NCBI GenBank assembly: GCA_030144725.1
Contig: JASKMD010000004.1
Coordinates: 1,469,983 to 1,533,982 of the forward strand
Length of the DNA stretch: 64,000 bases
Direction of reading: 5' to 3'
Source of the DNA: Haematococcus lacustris
Taxonomy: Eukaryota > Chlorophyta > Chlorophyceae > Chlamydomonadales > Haematococcaceae
Every line of letters starts with the position of its first letter. Within the stretch, counting starts at the first letter, position 1. The translations under genes and the position numbers were made by a program. The notes beneath the pieces were generated by a model. It did no database searches. It was not told where the DNA came from and saw only the letters and a list, made by a program, of their open reading frames with translations. Positions 53,401 through 63,597 of this stretch are shown one piece after another.

Positions 53401-56400
53401 TATGCTGCCAGTGAGTGCGAGGGCAAGATCGTTCAGCACGGCACAGCCTTAGCACAGCCTAAATACAGCCTAAGCACAACTTTAGCACAACCTTGGCACA
53501 CCCTGTGCACCTGCGTGCCCTGGCACCTCAGCAGAGCTTAGCACAGCTGTACCTACGATGATGGTGTGGCCTAATCAGGACCAGTGCCAGGGGCTGTTGG
53601 AATCCAGGGCGGCAGGGGTTGCCCAAGCTGAAGCTCAGATGTGGCAGAGGATGAGTGGGTGAGGGGGGTCCCTGCTGCGCAGGTACCCTGTTCTATTCCT
53701 TGAAGGAGCTGGCTGACAAGCGGCTGATGTCCAGCCCAGCTGCCCGCATGCTGAGCTCCGCCCTGGGCCTCATGGCCTGTACCAATGCTGGTCTGCTGCT
53801 GCTGGGCATCAAGGTGGGATGATGGGGTCAGCAGGACAGGCCTCTTGCCAGCTACTGCTGTTGCTGCGTGCATCCAACTGCCCAACCGCCCACCCTGTGG
53901 CTTCAAACACTCGTCAGAGATCATGGGAGGCCACAAATACCCTGTCACTATCAACTGTCAACTGCCTTCCCAGCTTCCTCTGTGAGTCCATACGCACCAG
54001 ACACCAGCCTGTTCACAGGCCTGTTTGCAGGATTAGGCCAGGTTCAGATTAGGCAACCAACGTGTGGGTGATGAGCAGGGGCATTAGCAGCAGGTAGGTA
54101 AGAAGTTGAGAAGTTGCAAGCAGTGCACCCCAGTTGTCAGAGGGCAGACTGATGCAGACGATGCGCACCACCTCATCATCCAGGCTCTCGAGCACGTCAA
54201 GTGGCAGCACAGCTGTCATACACTCTGGCAATGAGTAGGAGTTGGACCCTTTGGACAGTGTGCACCCATGCACTGTCTATGCCAGCACATTGCAGCAGCT
54301 GGTTGCCAGCCTGTACCTGCCTGCCAGTGTTCACGCCGTGTACCTCCCTGGACCCTGCTCTGCAGCCCTGACGGGGCATGGGCCTCGCACCATGATTGTC
54401 ACACACTTTGTCTGTGCCAGCATCCCACCTTTGACTGCCAGTGCAGTGCAGCCCCCAGGCTTAAGTGTGTGGATGTTGATCTTGGAAGCAGGGACATGAC
54501 ATATCAGTTTATGGTTATATCCCAGATATGTGCACACCAGTGTTTTTTTTTTCATTTGGCCTCTTTCCAATTTCATAGCACAAAGTGTCATGGCTCAGAT
54601 TGGGACTGTCATGTTCATAGCGCGACCCTATTGGGCCCCATAGCGCACAACAAAATTGTCAAATTGAAGCAATTGGCCCAATCAAAGGCGGTAGCGCCCA
54701 CGCACAGCAGCGTTTATCCAGCCACTTGCTAATGGCACGCTCATCTGGGAATGTGTCCAAATCAAATTGATTGCTGCTGAAGACACGGGCGCACACATTC
54801 AAGTGGCACTCTTGCAGCCTGTTGCGGGTGTCATCTTTGAGGTAAGCCATGGCTGAGAACATGCGCTCCTCCTCCACTGAGCCTGGTGTCATGACCAGAG
54901 CAAGCTCTGCCAGCTTGATGTACTCCAAGATGTCAGCCTTGGTGATGGGTTGGCCAGCCAGGTAGCGCCACAGCTTGGTGGTCTCCTTGGCTGGGTTGGC
55001 TGCTGCTGAGCTTAGCTGCACACGGTGTTCAGCTTGGCAGCGCATGACTTCCACAAATGCTGATTGCTGGGCAGATAGCTTCTGCTGGTCCAACAAGGCT
55101 GGCGCCAATTGGCCGTCAGCCAGGGTCGCGTCCATGCAGTACCGGGCCTTGACAATGGCCAGGCGCTCAAGGAAGTCTTCATCGCTTGGCTGCTTGTCCC
55201 AGTAGTGGGCGTACACAACAGCCAGTCCTTTGGCATGCTCCGGTGGGAGGAAGCGGCTGTGTAGGTCACGTACCACAGCATCTGCTGTTGCTGCCAGCTC
55301 CTGCTTGGCACTGTCGACATGCTGCTGGAAGTCACAAGCTGGCACTAAAGCAGCCCGGCGCCCTTTTGGGGGGATGGCGTACAGCTGCACCGGCTCACTG
55401 CCTAGCTCACTGCCTTCCTCCTCCTCATTCTCACCAAATGTTGTCTCCATGTCTGCTGCTGCCTGCCTGCTGCCTACCTCCTCCTCATCCTCACTGTCAC
55501 TGTCAGCCTCATCTGACACTGTCATACTGCCACTCCCATGCGGCTGCAATGCCAAATGGCCAGAGCCGTTGTACACCAGGCAGCTGCCAGGTCCTGCCAC
55601 ATTGGTGAAGGCTGTCAGCTCAGGAAAGTCCAGTGCAGAGAAGGGGGAGGGGCCGGAGTACATGGCAGTGATCTTGTTGGCCGTCAGGGCCACCTCCTGC
55701 ATAAGGTCCTCGACAAAGATGGCACGGCTTTGGCACAGAAGGTTGAGGCGGAGGTCGCCTCATGGGTCTTGATGGTATGCAAGTTGCAGTTGAAGCTCTT
55801 GTTGCAGCGTTCGCAGCGCGCCTTGTACTGGTTTGAGGCATCGAGCCCTTGGTTTGTAAGCCACAGTGGGCGATCGCCAGTGAGCCAGCTGTCCTGAAAC
55901 CTGTTGCTATTACCGTGTGCCCTGGCTTGTAAGTAGGCACCATCGCTATACCCTCGGCGGGCACGGCCCTCAGCCATCGAGACTGCGGCGCTTATCCAAA
56001 TTGCGGCTCTCAGCCGAGCTGCGGCTGCAGTACAAAGTTCACTTTTTATAACGCGATGCGCTATAGCGCAGTCCGCAAGGGGTCCAATTCATAGCGCACG
56101 GAGCCCTCTGAAATGTCGCTTTTTATAGCGATCGCTATATATAGCGTTAAAAAAAAAACACTGGTGCACACATGCATGTGCATGCTGCTTCCATGGAGTG
56201 GGGCAAGGCAACTGCTAGTCTCTTCCTCACAGTCGGCTGCAGCAGGCTCAAGTGAAACTCTAGCTGGCAGGGCTGAGTCATGTGGTGCAGCTGTGTCGCT
56301 GGCTACTCACATGTACTCCAGCATGTCGCCAGCTTGAGCACTGACATCGGCACGGCCCGGCCGTGCCTGATTTCCATGCTGTGTGGTTCCATGCATGGAT

Positions 56401-57367
56401 GATTGCATTGCTTGCATGCAGGATCTGGTAGTTCCCCTGACCCCTGGCTGGCTGGCCAGCAGCCTTACCATGCTGGCCACGGGTGTGGGTTGCCTGGCCC
56501 TGGCCTTGCGCCGTGACCACGTCACTCATATTCTAAACCATGCGTCACACCTTACCACGGGCCATCTCCATGGCAGCGCAGGTGGATGGGGATGGGGCAC
56601 GTCACACATGCCAGTCGCGGCCCAGGCAGCTGTAGCTGTACCCATGGCGAGCTATGGCAGCCAGGTCATGCCAGCTGTGGGACCCTCTGTCATGACATAT
56701 GGAAGCATGCAGCCCGCCATGCAGCCCACCATGCAGCCCACCATGCAGCCCGCCATGCAGCCTGTCATGCAGCCCGCCACGCCTGGGATAGCATACCCTG
56801 CCATGACTATGGCTAACACAATGTACCCTGCCCAGGCTGCCTCCCTGGCTCCCAGTATGCCCTACCCAGCAGCAGCAGCAGCAGCAGCAGGGGGGGCTGC
56901 TCACCCAGGTGTGACCTACCCTGCGACCTGCTCAGGGACGCTGGCCAGCCAGGGAACTGCAGTGGTGCCTGGCATGGGCGTTGTGATGGGCCCTGGCATG
57001 GGAGATGTGACCGCCGCGTCCGTTGCTGGGCTGGGCTCTGCCGGTAAGCATAGCAAGGGGTGGGAGGGGAGCGCAAGGAGGGTGTCAGGGGGAAAGGGGT
57101 CAGGGCGGAAGGTCGTGTGGGAGGGGGGTATCCCAAAGTAGTGGAGAGGGAAGTGTTCTTGCGTAGCTGCTGGCCGGCACAGCAGGAAGTTGTGTTGGTT
57201 GTGTTTCTTGCCTGATTGTTGCCTGTTGCGCTGTGGTGTGAGCAGTAGTAACTGCTACCGTTGCCACCACCGCTGCTGCTGCCACCATGGCGGCTGCTGC
57301 TGCTGCAGGTGTGCAAGGGGGAGTGGTCACACTCCCCAACAATATGGGTCAACCGATTGTTGGATAG
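47488..57367 (+). CDS. Unrecognised organelle-targeted multi-pass membrane protein with Gln-rich coiled coil (nine exons)
   Basis: Nine exons join in phase to 3300 nt (1099 residues): 47488-47673, 47799-49394, 52183-52293, 52451-52589, 52752-52991, 53258-53410, 53683-53813, 56422-57043 and 57246-57367. Every intron is GT-AG. Exon 1 (MRLQPSPSSYAFRTASPYGV) is basic and Ser-rich like a transit peptide. Residues about 100-560 are Gln/Ala-rich coiled coil. Membrane-like segments follow: LLGLLSIGALGGCAVTLM, FGLLLCAAATLAPIATALM, LSYACLMWGLTNAASVA, WFAACALTALTAAHVL, LVAVLSFFVPRTLPSALFAF, LSSALGLMACTNAGLLLL and SLTMLATGVGCLALAL. The C-terminal exon has MQPAMQPT repeats and an Ala/Gly/Met/Pro-rich tail. 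Two hAT copies lie in introns 2 and 7. No family is recognised. Confidence 0.78.
50206..51831 (+). mobile_element. hAT transposon, copy 2 (intron 2 of the membrane-protein gene)
   Basis: The element starts CAGTGTTTTTTTTTTAACGC and ends (reverse complement) CAGTGTTTTTTTTTTCATTT. It is flanked by the exact 8-bp duplication CTGCACAT (50198-50205 and 51832-51839). At 1626 bp it has the same length as copy 3, and the two look essentially identical in reverse orientation. The subterminal regions are rich in CGCTATA/TATAGCG. The transposase is internally deleted. Confidence 0.96.
50392..51710 (+). pseudogene. Internally deleted hAT transposase (BED-type zinc finger joined to hATC domain)
   Basis: The frame at 50392-50685 has a BED-like finger: WLTGDRPLWL, then ARCERCNKSFNCNLHTIKTH with Cys-Cys-His-His spacing. 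It runs into the dimerisation part in another frame from 50667 (LMQEVALTANKITAMYS, an acidic linker, EERMFSAMAYLKDDTRN, HLNVCARVFSSNQFD). The catalytic middle, including the TRW region seen in copy 1, is absent. The 3' frame is open for 347 codons. Confidence 0.88.
51840..52182. other. Remainder of intron 2
   Basis: No feature is recognised; it ends in TTGTGCCCGCAG before exon 3. Confidence 0.6.
54049..54500 (-). other. Possible antisense exons in intron 7
   Basis: On the reverse strand, stretches such as MTAVLPLDVLESLDDEVVRI followed by VCISLPSDNW, and INIHTLKPGGCTALAVKGGM, look coding but lie in different frames with unclear splice sites. They may be a gene fragment inserted antisense, or chance. 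No family is recognised. Confidence 0.3.
54538..56163 (-). mobile_element. hAT transposon, copy 3 (intron 7 of the membrane-protein gene, inverted)
   Basis: The element is flanked by the exact 8-bp duplication GTGCACAC (54530-54537 and 56164-56171). It has the same ends and length (1626 bp) as copy 2 in opposite orientation. The predicted frames are identical, including the 347-codon C-terminal part, so the copies are very young or homogenised. Confidence 0.96.
54659..55977 (-). pseudogene. Internally deleted hAT transposase, copy 3
   Basis: Same BED-finger fragment (55684-55977) and hATC-containing frame (54659-55702) as in copy 2, with identical residues throughout the parts compared. It lacks the catalytic core and cannot be autonomous. 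Confidence 0.88.
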
Positions 57368-58459
57368 GTGTCCATCGACAGTGTGAGAACAAAGCAGTAG
57401 CGTTAGTGCCGGGCAGGATAGTGCTGTATGCGTTGTTTCTGCGCGGTTTAGGGTTGACGATGCGACATTTGTACCATACAAGTATGGGATGGAGCAGGCA
57501 TGCATTGCACATTGAACTCGTGATGAAGGGTTGGTCAGTGTCTATAATTGCGTGTAGGTGTACATACTGATTCTTTGAACATCGTTACTTGTAAACACTT
57601 GTCAAACCGTGCACCGTTGCCTGCCCAACGCCGCATAGTCGTCGCTGACCCCTCCTCACAACAGGTGCATGTGTAGTGCAGCAATGGCGATTGTCCGGCC
57701 GGATGTTTGCCGACCCAGCCACCAAAGCCCTACCGGTACTCTGCAGCCAGGTTCAGCCACTGCCTTGCCTATCGCAGCCTATCATCCACCAGCTCGAAGC
57801 CCTGCCGGTACCCCTTGCCAGGGGCAAACAGGGCCTTGCGCTTCTTCAACCCACACATCTCCAGGGGTCATTGCACTCTCCCCACTGCGCTGCATGTGGA
57901 GGCACGGGTTGGTGTCTCGGTCCAGCCACCCGCCCCATGGCAGGGCTTGAGGTGCAGCCACAAGGGCAGGTGTAGCTACGGTGGCTTGGGCAAGAGGCTG
58001 GCCTGGGCGAGGTGAGGGGGCCTGGGCAGGGGGCAGGGCCTTGGCAGGGGGCAGGGCCTGGGCAGGGGGCTGGGCCTGGGCAGGGTGAGGTGAGGTGAGG
58101 TGAGGTGAGGTGAGGGAGGGAGGTGAGGTGAGGTGAGAGAGCTGGCCCCATCAGGCCCCGCACCAGGCCCCCATCAGGCCCCTATCGGGCTTCGCATCAG
58201 GCCCCGCACTAGGTTGCCATGCCATAATCTCCAGGCTAGGCGCAGCAGCCGTTGGATCACCTGCCCTTCAGCTGGCACCCTAGTCTGTTGGCCTGGGCGA
58301 GACGCAATGACACGATTTTTCATGTGTTTCACAGGTTATGGTTGTATCACAAGTATGGTTCGATTTGACAAAAAGAAAACTCAGAAAACGCGCAAGAAAT
58401 GTTAAACAGTACTGTTTTGGAGTGTAGGTTTCCGCCCCCATTCTTACACACCCGAGAAA
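57368..58459. other. Intergenic sequence with short repeats
   Basis: 57690-57830 has loosely repeated AAAGCCCTACCGGTA/AAGCCCTGCCGGTA phrases. 58010-58135 has GGGCAGGGGGCAGGGCC units and a GGTGA run. No gene is recognised. Confidence 0.55.
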
Positions 58460-60103
58460 ATGCTATGTACCAGGTTTGCGATCGTTTTTGTGAGTGCGGT
58501 GCGGAGCCTCATGTGGTGCTACAAGCTGGACCAGGCTACCCCAGGGGACCTTGGCCAATGGGTGGACAGGGACTGCAACGCAGCCCCCAACATCCAGCGG
58601 GCAGTGGAGAGCAAGTGGCGCCCACTGGAGCTGTGAGGAGCGGCGAAAGACCCTTGGTAAGATGCAAAGGGGAAGGCAGGGTGGCGTGGGTGGGAAGGGG
58701 CTGGGAGAGAGTGGAAGGGGTTGAAAGGGAGTGGTAGGGGGGCTGAGGGGGGGGCTGAGGGGGGGCTGAGGCTGGGAATGACCGCATGTCTTTGCTCTGC
58801 TGCCTGCTTTCAGACCAACTATTGCGCGCAAAGGCAATACACCTGCAATTTGAAGGCCCCCTCAGCAACAGCTGACACCTACAGGCACCACCCCTGAGGT
58901 GGCTGTGCCTGCTGGTGCACCCCCTCAGCGGCAGCAACAGCTGGCAGCGGCAAGCACGTCACGTAAGCGTGAGGCACCTGCAGCTAACAAGTCGAGGGCA
59001 GCAAAGCAAGGTGAGACATCACCCCCCATCATCCTGACCACCGAGCCAAGCCCGTAGCCCCGCTCAGCCACTCACCCAGCCACCTCTCAACCCCTAACCA
59101 TGAAGAAGAGATTAAGCAAGGCAAAGAGTGCTCAGCTCTATGCACTAAACAAGTCGCCACGGGCTGGCTATCTGCATTGCCCTAACAACATCAAGGCTGC
59201 AGCTTGTACGGCACAAGCGACAAACCGTGACCTGCAGGCTGAGGTGCAGCGGCTGCGGGATGTGGAGCAGTCCCTTATGGGCACCATGGATGGGTTGCAG
59301 GGCGACCTAGACGACCTGCAGGCAGCACACCAACACCTGCAGGCTGAATCCACATCGTGTCCACCTACATGCGGCTCCTCCACGGCCTCGACAGTGCCTG
59401 CATCGCCAGCATCACAGCAGACAGTGCAGCTGTGAACATGGGTGAATATGGTGGTGGTGTCACCCGCATGAGCAAGCTCCTGCAGAGCAAGGGGCAGGCT
59501 GTCTGCATTCGGGCGCAGCCCTGCTATAGCCACGGCACACACAACACCCTGCTGACTGGGCTAGCTGCATTGGGTGGTGACATCCGCCCAGCCATTGAAT
59601 CCATTGCCAGCTTGCTGGCCCAGTATTGGGTGCCGCTCGGCATGGGAGCATGGGGCGCCAAGCCCCAAGTGCCGTGTGACACCCGCTGGGCCAGCTACAT
59701 CAGCTCAACGGTGTCCATGCTGCGCGTCTGGGCGCATGCGAGAGACGCAGTGTCACAGCTGCTTGAGCGGCAGAAGGGTCGGTCTCCACCATGGGCTGTC
59801 ACCCTTAGCCAGCTGCTCCAGGACAACAGCCTGCTGCTCAGGCTCAGCGTGGTGGCAGTGGTTGGGGAGAGCTTCTTGGTGCCCAAGCTCATGTGGGCCA
59901 GCAAGGATGACGGCCTGCACGCTTTTGAGCTCTACCGCCACACCCAGGATGTGCTAGCTCGTCTGGGGACCTGGGACATATTGCCCCTTCTGGCAGGTCT
60001 GCATAGCCAGCTGCAACACTTGCTGCCACACAAGGTGAGACAACACCACGTTCTGCACCTAGCACCTTGTTTAAGCGTAGTAGAGCACCCGGTAATGCAC
60101 TAG
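58460..60103 (+). pseudogene. Decayed transposase-like gene (hAT-type core features)
   Basis: 58460-58636 reads MWCYKLDQATPGDLGQWVDR then NIQRAVESKWRPLEL and a TGA. After an intron-like gap, DQLLRAKAIHLQFEG follows. 59100-59360 has a coiled coil (LQAEVQRLRDVEQSLMGTMD). From 59357 a 248-codon frame reads ITADSAAVNMGEYGGG, QPCYSHGTHNTLL, CDTRWASYISSTVSML and FLVPKLMWASKDDG. The first Asp block followed by DTRW is the arrangement in hAT-like transposase cores. Stop codons and frame changes between blocks show decay. No ends or target duplication were found. Confidence 0.6.
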
Positions 60104-60743
60104 CGCCAGCAGCAGCTCCAAGAGCTAAAAGTGGTATCCAGTCGTCACGACTGCCGTCGTCGCGTCCACATGCCAAAAGCAAAACATGTTCCGACTGCTG
60201 CTGCGTGTTGCAGGTGCCACTCACAACAGTGTGGCGAAGCGTGTTAATGCGGCGCGCCTCTCATGTGGCGAAATCGCATGAATTCAAATGTCGAACTTTG
60301 GAGCACCGCTGGCAGCGATATAGTTTTGCTGCGTCTGCTATCTCGTAGCTATGAGTCTCCTCTCTTCAAAGCACTGTTTACCAATATTTTTGACTGAGTG
60401 GCTGCGGAGATACGGGCTTCCTATCACAGGGGGGTGGTTTTCAGGTAGTTGGGAACGCCTGAGGGTGGGGGTAGGAAATCAAGTGCCGGCTGCCGGCTGT
60501 TCCGGCTGTTGGTGCCGGCTGTTCTAAGTATAGGGTACCGACAACTCGGACAGTAGGGGAACTATGCGCTGTGAAGGCCTGGTCGGTCCAACCATTCGTA
60601 CCCATGCAGCTTCGCCCCCTGGACCCAGGCAGTAGGGCGCGACCGATCATATGACTTGCTGAGGAATTGGTCATATGACTGAATATGATGGCATAAAGAT
60701 GTGATATGACTGGGTATGTAGTCAAGAGGATAATGTAGCAGAT
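60104..60743. other. Unassigned sequence
   Basis: It contains a short GCCGGCTG/TTCCGGCTGTTGG repeat at 60483-60525 and ATATGACT/CATATGAC phrases at 60645-60720. No gene is recognised before the LINE fragment. Confidence 0.5.
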
Positions 60744-60850
60744 TACCATCATCTCTGCTGACCCAGTGTGTGACGGTGAGGCTGTGCAACACGTGTTGAC
60801 TGTTGTTAGGACGCATGCCAACCGAGTAGACCACGATTTGGCCAGTCAGG

Positions 60851-61022
60851 TGTTACGTGACCATGTAAGGCCAAGCTAATGCCGGTCGAGAGATATGGAT
60901 CTCCCCTGTGGGAAGTGTGATGTGGTGAGGTGATCTGAGGCCGGGTTCGATTCCCGGGCGGACTTCCTGACAACGCCCAGTCTGTCACGGAGAACTCAAT
61001 CACCGCCACTCATCACGCAACA
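60851..61022 (+). repeat. 5' LTR with tRNA-like segment
   Basis: 172 bp. At 60944-60954 it contains GGTTCGATTCC, an exact match to the Pol III B-box consensus. It sits in a perfect T-arm fold (CCGGG, loop TTCGATT, CCCGG). An A-box-like AAGCTAATGCCGGTCGAGAG lies about 70 bases upstream. Confidence 0.85.
60944..60954 (+). promoter_or_regulatory. Pol III B-box-like sequence in the 5' LTR
   Basis: GGTTCGATTCC within a 5-bp stem and 7-base loop identical in form to a tRNA T arm. The 3' LTR has the same box at 63083-63093. The match is exact; whether it drives transcription is inference. Confidence 0.55.
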
Positions 61023-61023
61023 G

Positions 61024-62864
61024 TTGGTTTCCCTGCGGCCAGTCTACGCCATAACTACACGCCGCACTGCTGCCCGGCTGCGAGAAAATGCTGAGCTGGG
61101 GCAGGTGGCTGCCCGGGAGGCTGCCCAAAGAGCAAACCAGCTGGTCCCACCAGAAGATTTGGCTGCTGCCCATACGCCTGGCCAGGCAAGAATGACAAGT
61201 GCACAACAAAAGAAGGCGCAGCCAGGTGGGGGGGAATCCCTGCGGCAGCAACAACAAACAACAGAGTCACATAACAAATCAAACAAACAAGGTGATGACG
61301 GGCAGTCGACAACTGAGTCGGGTCCCTTAACCCTAATGCAGGCAATCAAGCAAGCCTATACGGCTGACACACGCTTTGCTGATGAGGCCTTCACATCGCA
61401 GCTGTACCAGCATGAGGGGCTGTGGCTGACTGAGTGGGGCAGAGTGGTGGTTCCTGATGACGCTGCGCTGCGGAAGAGAGTGATACACACCATGCATGAC
61501 ACCAGATCTGCTGGTCCCCTGGGTATGACGAAGACCCTTGAGCAGGTGACGCGCTGGTTTACATGGCCTGGTGTGTCGGAGGATGTGAAAAACTATGTGC
61601 GCAGCTGCCACTCGTGCCAAGTGAACAAGTCAAGTGCCAAGAAGCCTGCTGGCCTGCTGCAGCCGCTGCCCATACCTGAGAGACCGTGGGACAGCGTGTC
61701 AATGGACCTCATAGTGAAGCTACCTGCAAGTGGGCCCAACAAATATGACTCAATATTAGTGTTTGTGGACAAACTAACAAAGATGGTACACCTGGTGAAG
61801 ACCTGGGAGAGCATGACTGCCACACAATATGCAGAGCTGTTCCTTGAGCATGTGTTCCGGCTACATGGGATGCCGAGGAATGTGGTTAGTGACAGAGGGC
61901 CCCAGTTCCACAACAAATTCTAGGCTGAGGTTACCAAGCTGCTCCAGGTCCAGGTGAACCTATCCAGCGCCTACCACCCTGAAACAGATGGCCAAAGAGA
62001 GCGAGTTAACCGGGTGATTGAGGAAATGCTGAGGCACTTCATCAGGCCTGACCAGCGGGACTGGGCGGAGTACTTACCTCTGGTGGAATTCGCCATCAAC
62101 AATGCCTGGCAGGAGTCGGTCCGCAGCACGCCGTTCTACCTGAACTATGGCTATCACCCGCGGCTGGCTGAGCTGCTCGACCTGCCGCAGAAGGTGCCGC
62201 AGGCGCACGAATTTGTAAAGGGCATGAAGAAGGCGGTTGAGCAGGCGAGGCAGTGCCTTGCGCGGGCGCAGAAGCGCATGAAGTCATATCAGGATAACAA
62301 ACGGCGTGAGGCACTTTACCTGCCTGGTGACATGGGCTGCTGAGCACACAGAACATGAGGGGTAAGGCTAACCAGCCTGGAGTCCGTAAGCTAAAGCCTC
62401 GCTATGTGGGCCCATTCAGTGTGCAGTATATGGTAGGCAAGGCAGCTGTGAAGCTGTGGCTGCCAGATGAGTGGTCTCGACTCCACAACGTGTTTCATGT
62501 GTCCTTGGTGAAGCCCTATCGCACCGATGCTTCAGGGGCAGTGCCTGGGCTGGCTGGACCACCTCCTGTGCAGTGGCTGGATGGAGAGCCCCAATACACA
62601 GTAGAGAAGGTGGTGGGCCACAGGCTGGAGCCCAACAAAGGCAAGCGCAAGGGCGAGTGCAAGAAGAGAAGGCTTGAGTTCCTGGTCAAGTGGCAAGGAC
62701 ACGGTGACGAGCATGACACATGGGAGTTGAGCACTCAGCTGGTGGGCTGCCAAGAGCTGTTGGCCAGGTACCTGACAGAGCATAACCTGAGTGCCGAGGC
62801 TGAGGAGGCGGCTGATGGCGAGGCTGGAGCTAAGGATGATGTTGAAGCTGAGGCCCAGGCCTGA
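61024..62864 (+). pseudogene. Chromovirus integrase with chromodomain, nonsense and frameshift mutations
   Basis: The frame is open directly from the 5' LTR, with the first ATG at 61192. It reads a zinc-binding domain (HDTRSAGPLGMTKTLEQV, YVRSCHSCQ), in which the usual second His is replaced by Pro. The DDE core follows: SMDLIVKLP, VVSDRGPQF and the Glu in HPETDGQRERVNRVIEEM. A TAG at 61921-61923 stands where Trp is expected after NKF. A frameshift at about 62340 separates the next part (LKPRYVGPF, LHNVFHVSLVKPY), which ends in a chromodomain (QYTVEKVVGHR, FLVKWQGHGDEHDTWE) and an acidic tail. It is inactive as it stands. Confidence 0.88.
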
Positions 62865-62989
62865 TGGTAGAGGCATGGTTGGAACTCAGACACCTAGCGC
62901 TAGTGTGGGCGCGAGTGATGGCACAATGTGCCTGAGCGGGGCAACACCACAGTGGTCAGCTGAGGACAGCTGAGCCAGGTGGGGGGGAA

Positions 62990-63157
62990 TGTTACGTGAC
63001 CATGTAAGGCCAAGCTAATGCCGGTCGAGAGATCTGGATCTCCCCTGTGAGAAGTGTGATGTGGTGAGGTGATCTGAGGCCGGGTTCGATTCCCGGGCAG
63101 ACTTCCTGACAACGCCCAGTCTGTCATGGAGAACTCACCGCCAGTCATCACGCAACA
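62990..63157 (+). repeat. 3' LTR with tRNA-like segment
   Basis: 168 bp. It differs from the 5' LTR by a four-base deletion near the end (CTCACCGCC for CTCAATCACCGCC) and a few substitutions. Confidence 0.9.
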
Positions 63158-63597
63158 TCAGGCTGGTGCACCACAAGTGTCATGTGAGGAGGTTAGGATG
63201 GCTTGCAAGCACATGGCACCAGGTTCTGCCCCAGGACCTGATGGTCTGCTAGTCAATGTGTGGCGGGTAGGGAGGGGTTGCTTGCAGCCCCTGTTTGCCC
63301 TTCTTTTCACAGCCATAGGCAACACTCACACCATGCCGCACATGTTCACGTGGGGGGCGGTGTGTCCCATCAGCAAATCAGGGGACTATCAGCAAATCAG
63401 GGGATCCCATCAGCAAATCAGGGGACGAGAGCATGGCAACCACACTCCGTTCTGACGGGTACCGGCCCTATTTTGACTAGTGACTGGTCTCATTTCCTCA
63501 GGAAATCTGAACAGTCAAGGTCAAAGGAGCGGAATGGACCCGTGACCTCCGTTATGACCGGTCCTTACACGAGCGAGAGAGAGCTAGGCGACTGGAG

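Larger units (their letters stand above)
60851..63157 (+). mobile_element. Integrase-only chromovirus derivative with intact LTRs
   Basis: LTRs at 60851-61022 (172 bp) and 62990-63157 (168 bp) begin TGTTACGTGACC and end CGCAACA. The exact 5-bp duplication TCAGG lies at 60846-60850 and 63158-63162. A purine tract (GGTGGGGGGGAA) precedes the 3' LTR. TTGGTTTCC follows the 5' LTR as a candidate primer site. The interior encodes only an integrase with chromodomain; gag, protease, reverse transcriptase and RNase H are missing. It is therefore an internal-deletion derivative that must have been copied by proteins from a complete relative. Confidence 0.92.
60744..63460 (+). pseudogene. LINE-type reverse transcriptase fragment, split by an LTR element
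   Basis: The left part (60744-60850) reads ISADPVCDGEAVQHVLTVVR and HANRVDHDLASQ. The right part (63163 onward) continues in the same frame after one copy of TCAGG is removed: VSCEEVRMACKHMAPGSAPG, PDGL and TWGAVCPISKSGD. EEVRxA...GSAPGPDG and the later ...CPISKSGD are the first reverse transcriptase blocks of non-LTR retrotransposons. A short CAGCAAATCAGGGGA triplication at 63371-63424 follows, then the frame is lost. The YADD catalytic block is not reached. Confidence 0.75.

Noticed and set aside
55186..55897. Forward frames within hAT copy 3 and their mirror in copy 2
   Set aside because: Antisense shadows of the transposase frame, present in both copies only through DNA identity.
60920..60975. 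A true tRNA gene in the LTR
   Set aside because: Only the T arm and boxes are convincing; no anticodon arm or complete acceptor stem pairs, so it is treated as tRNA-like only.
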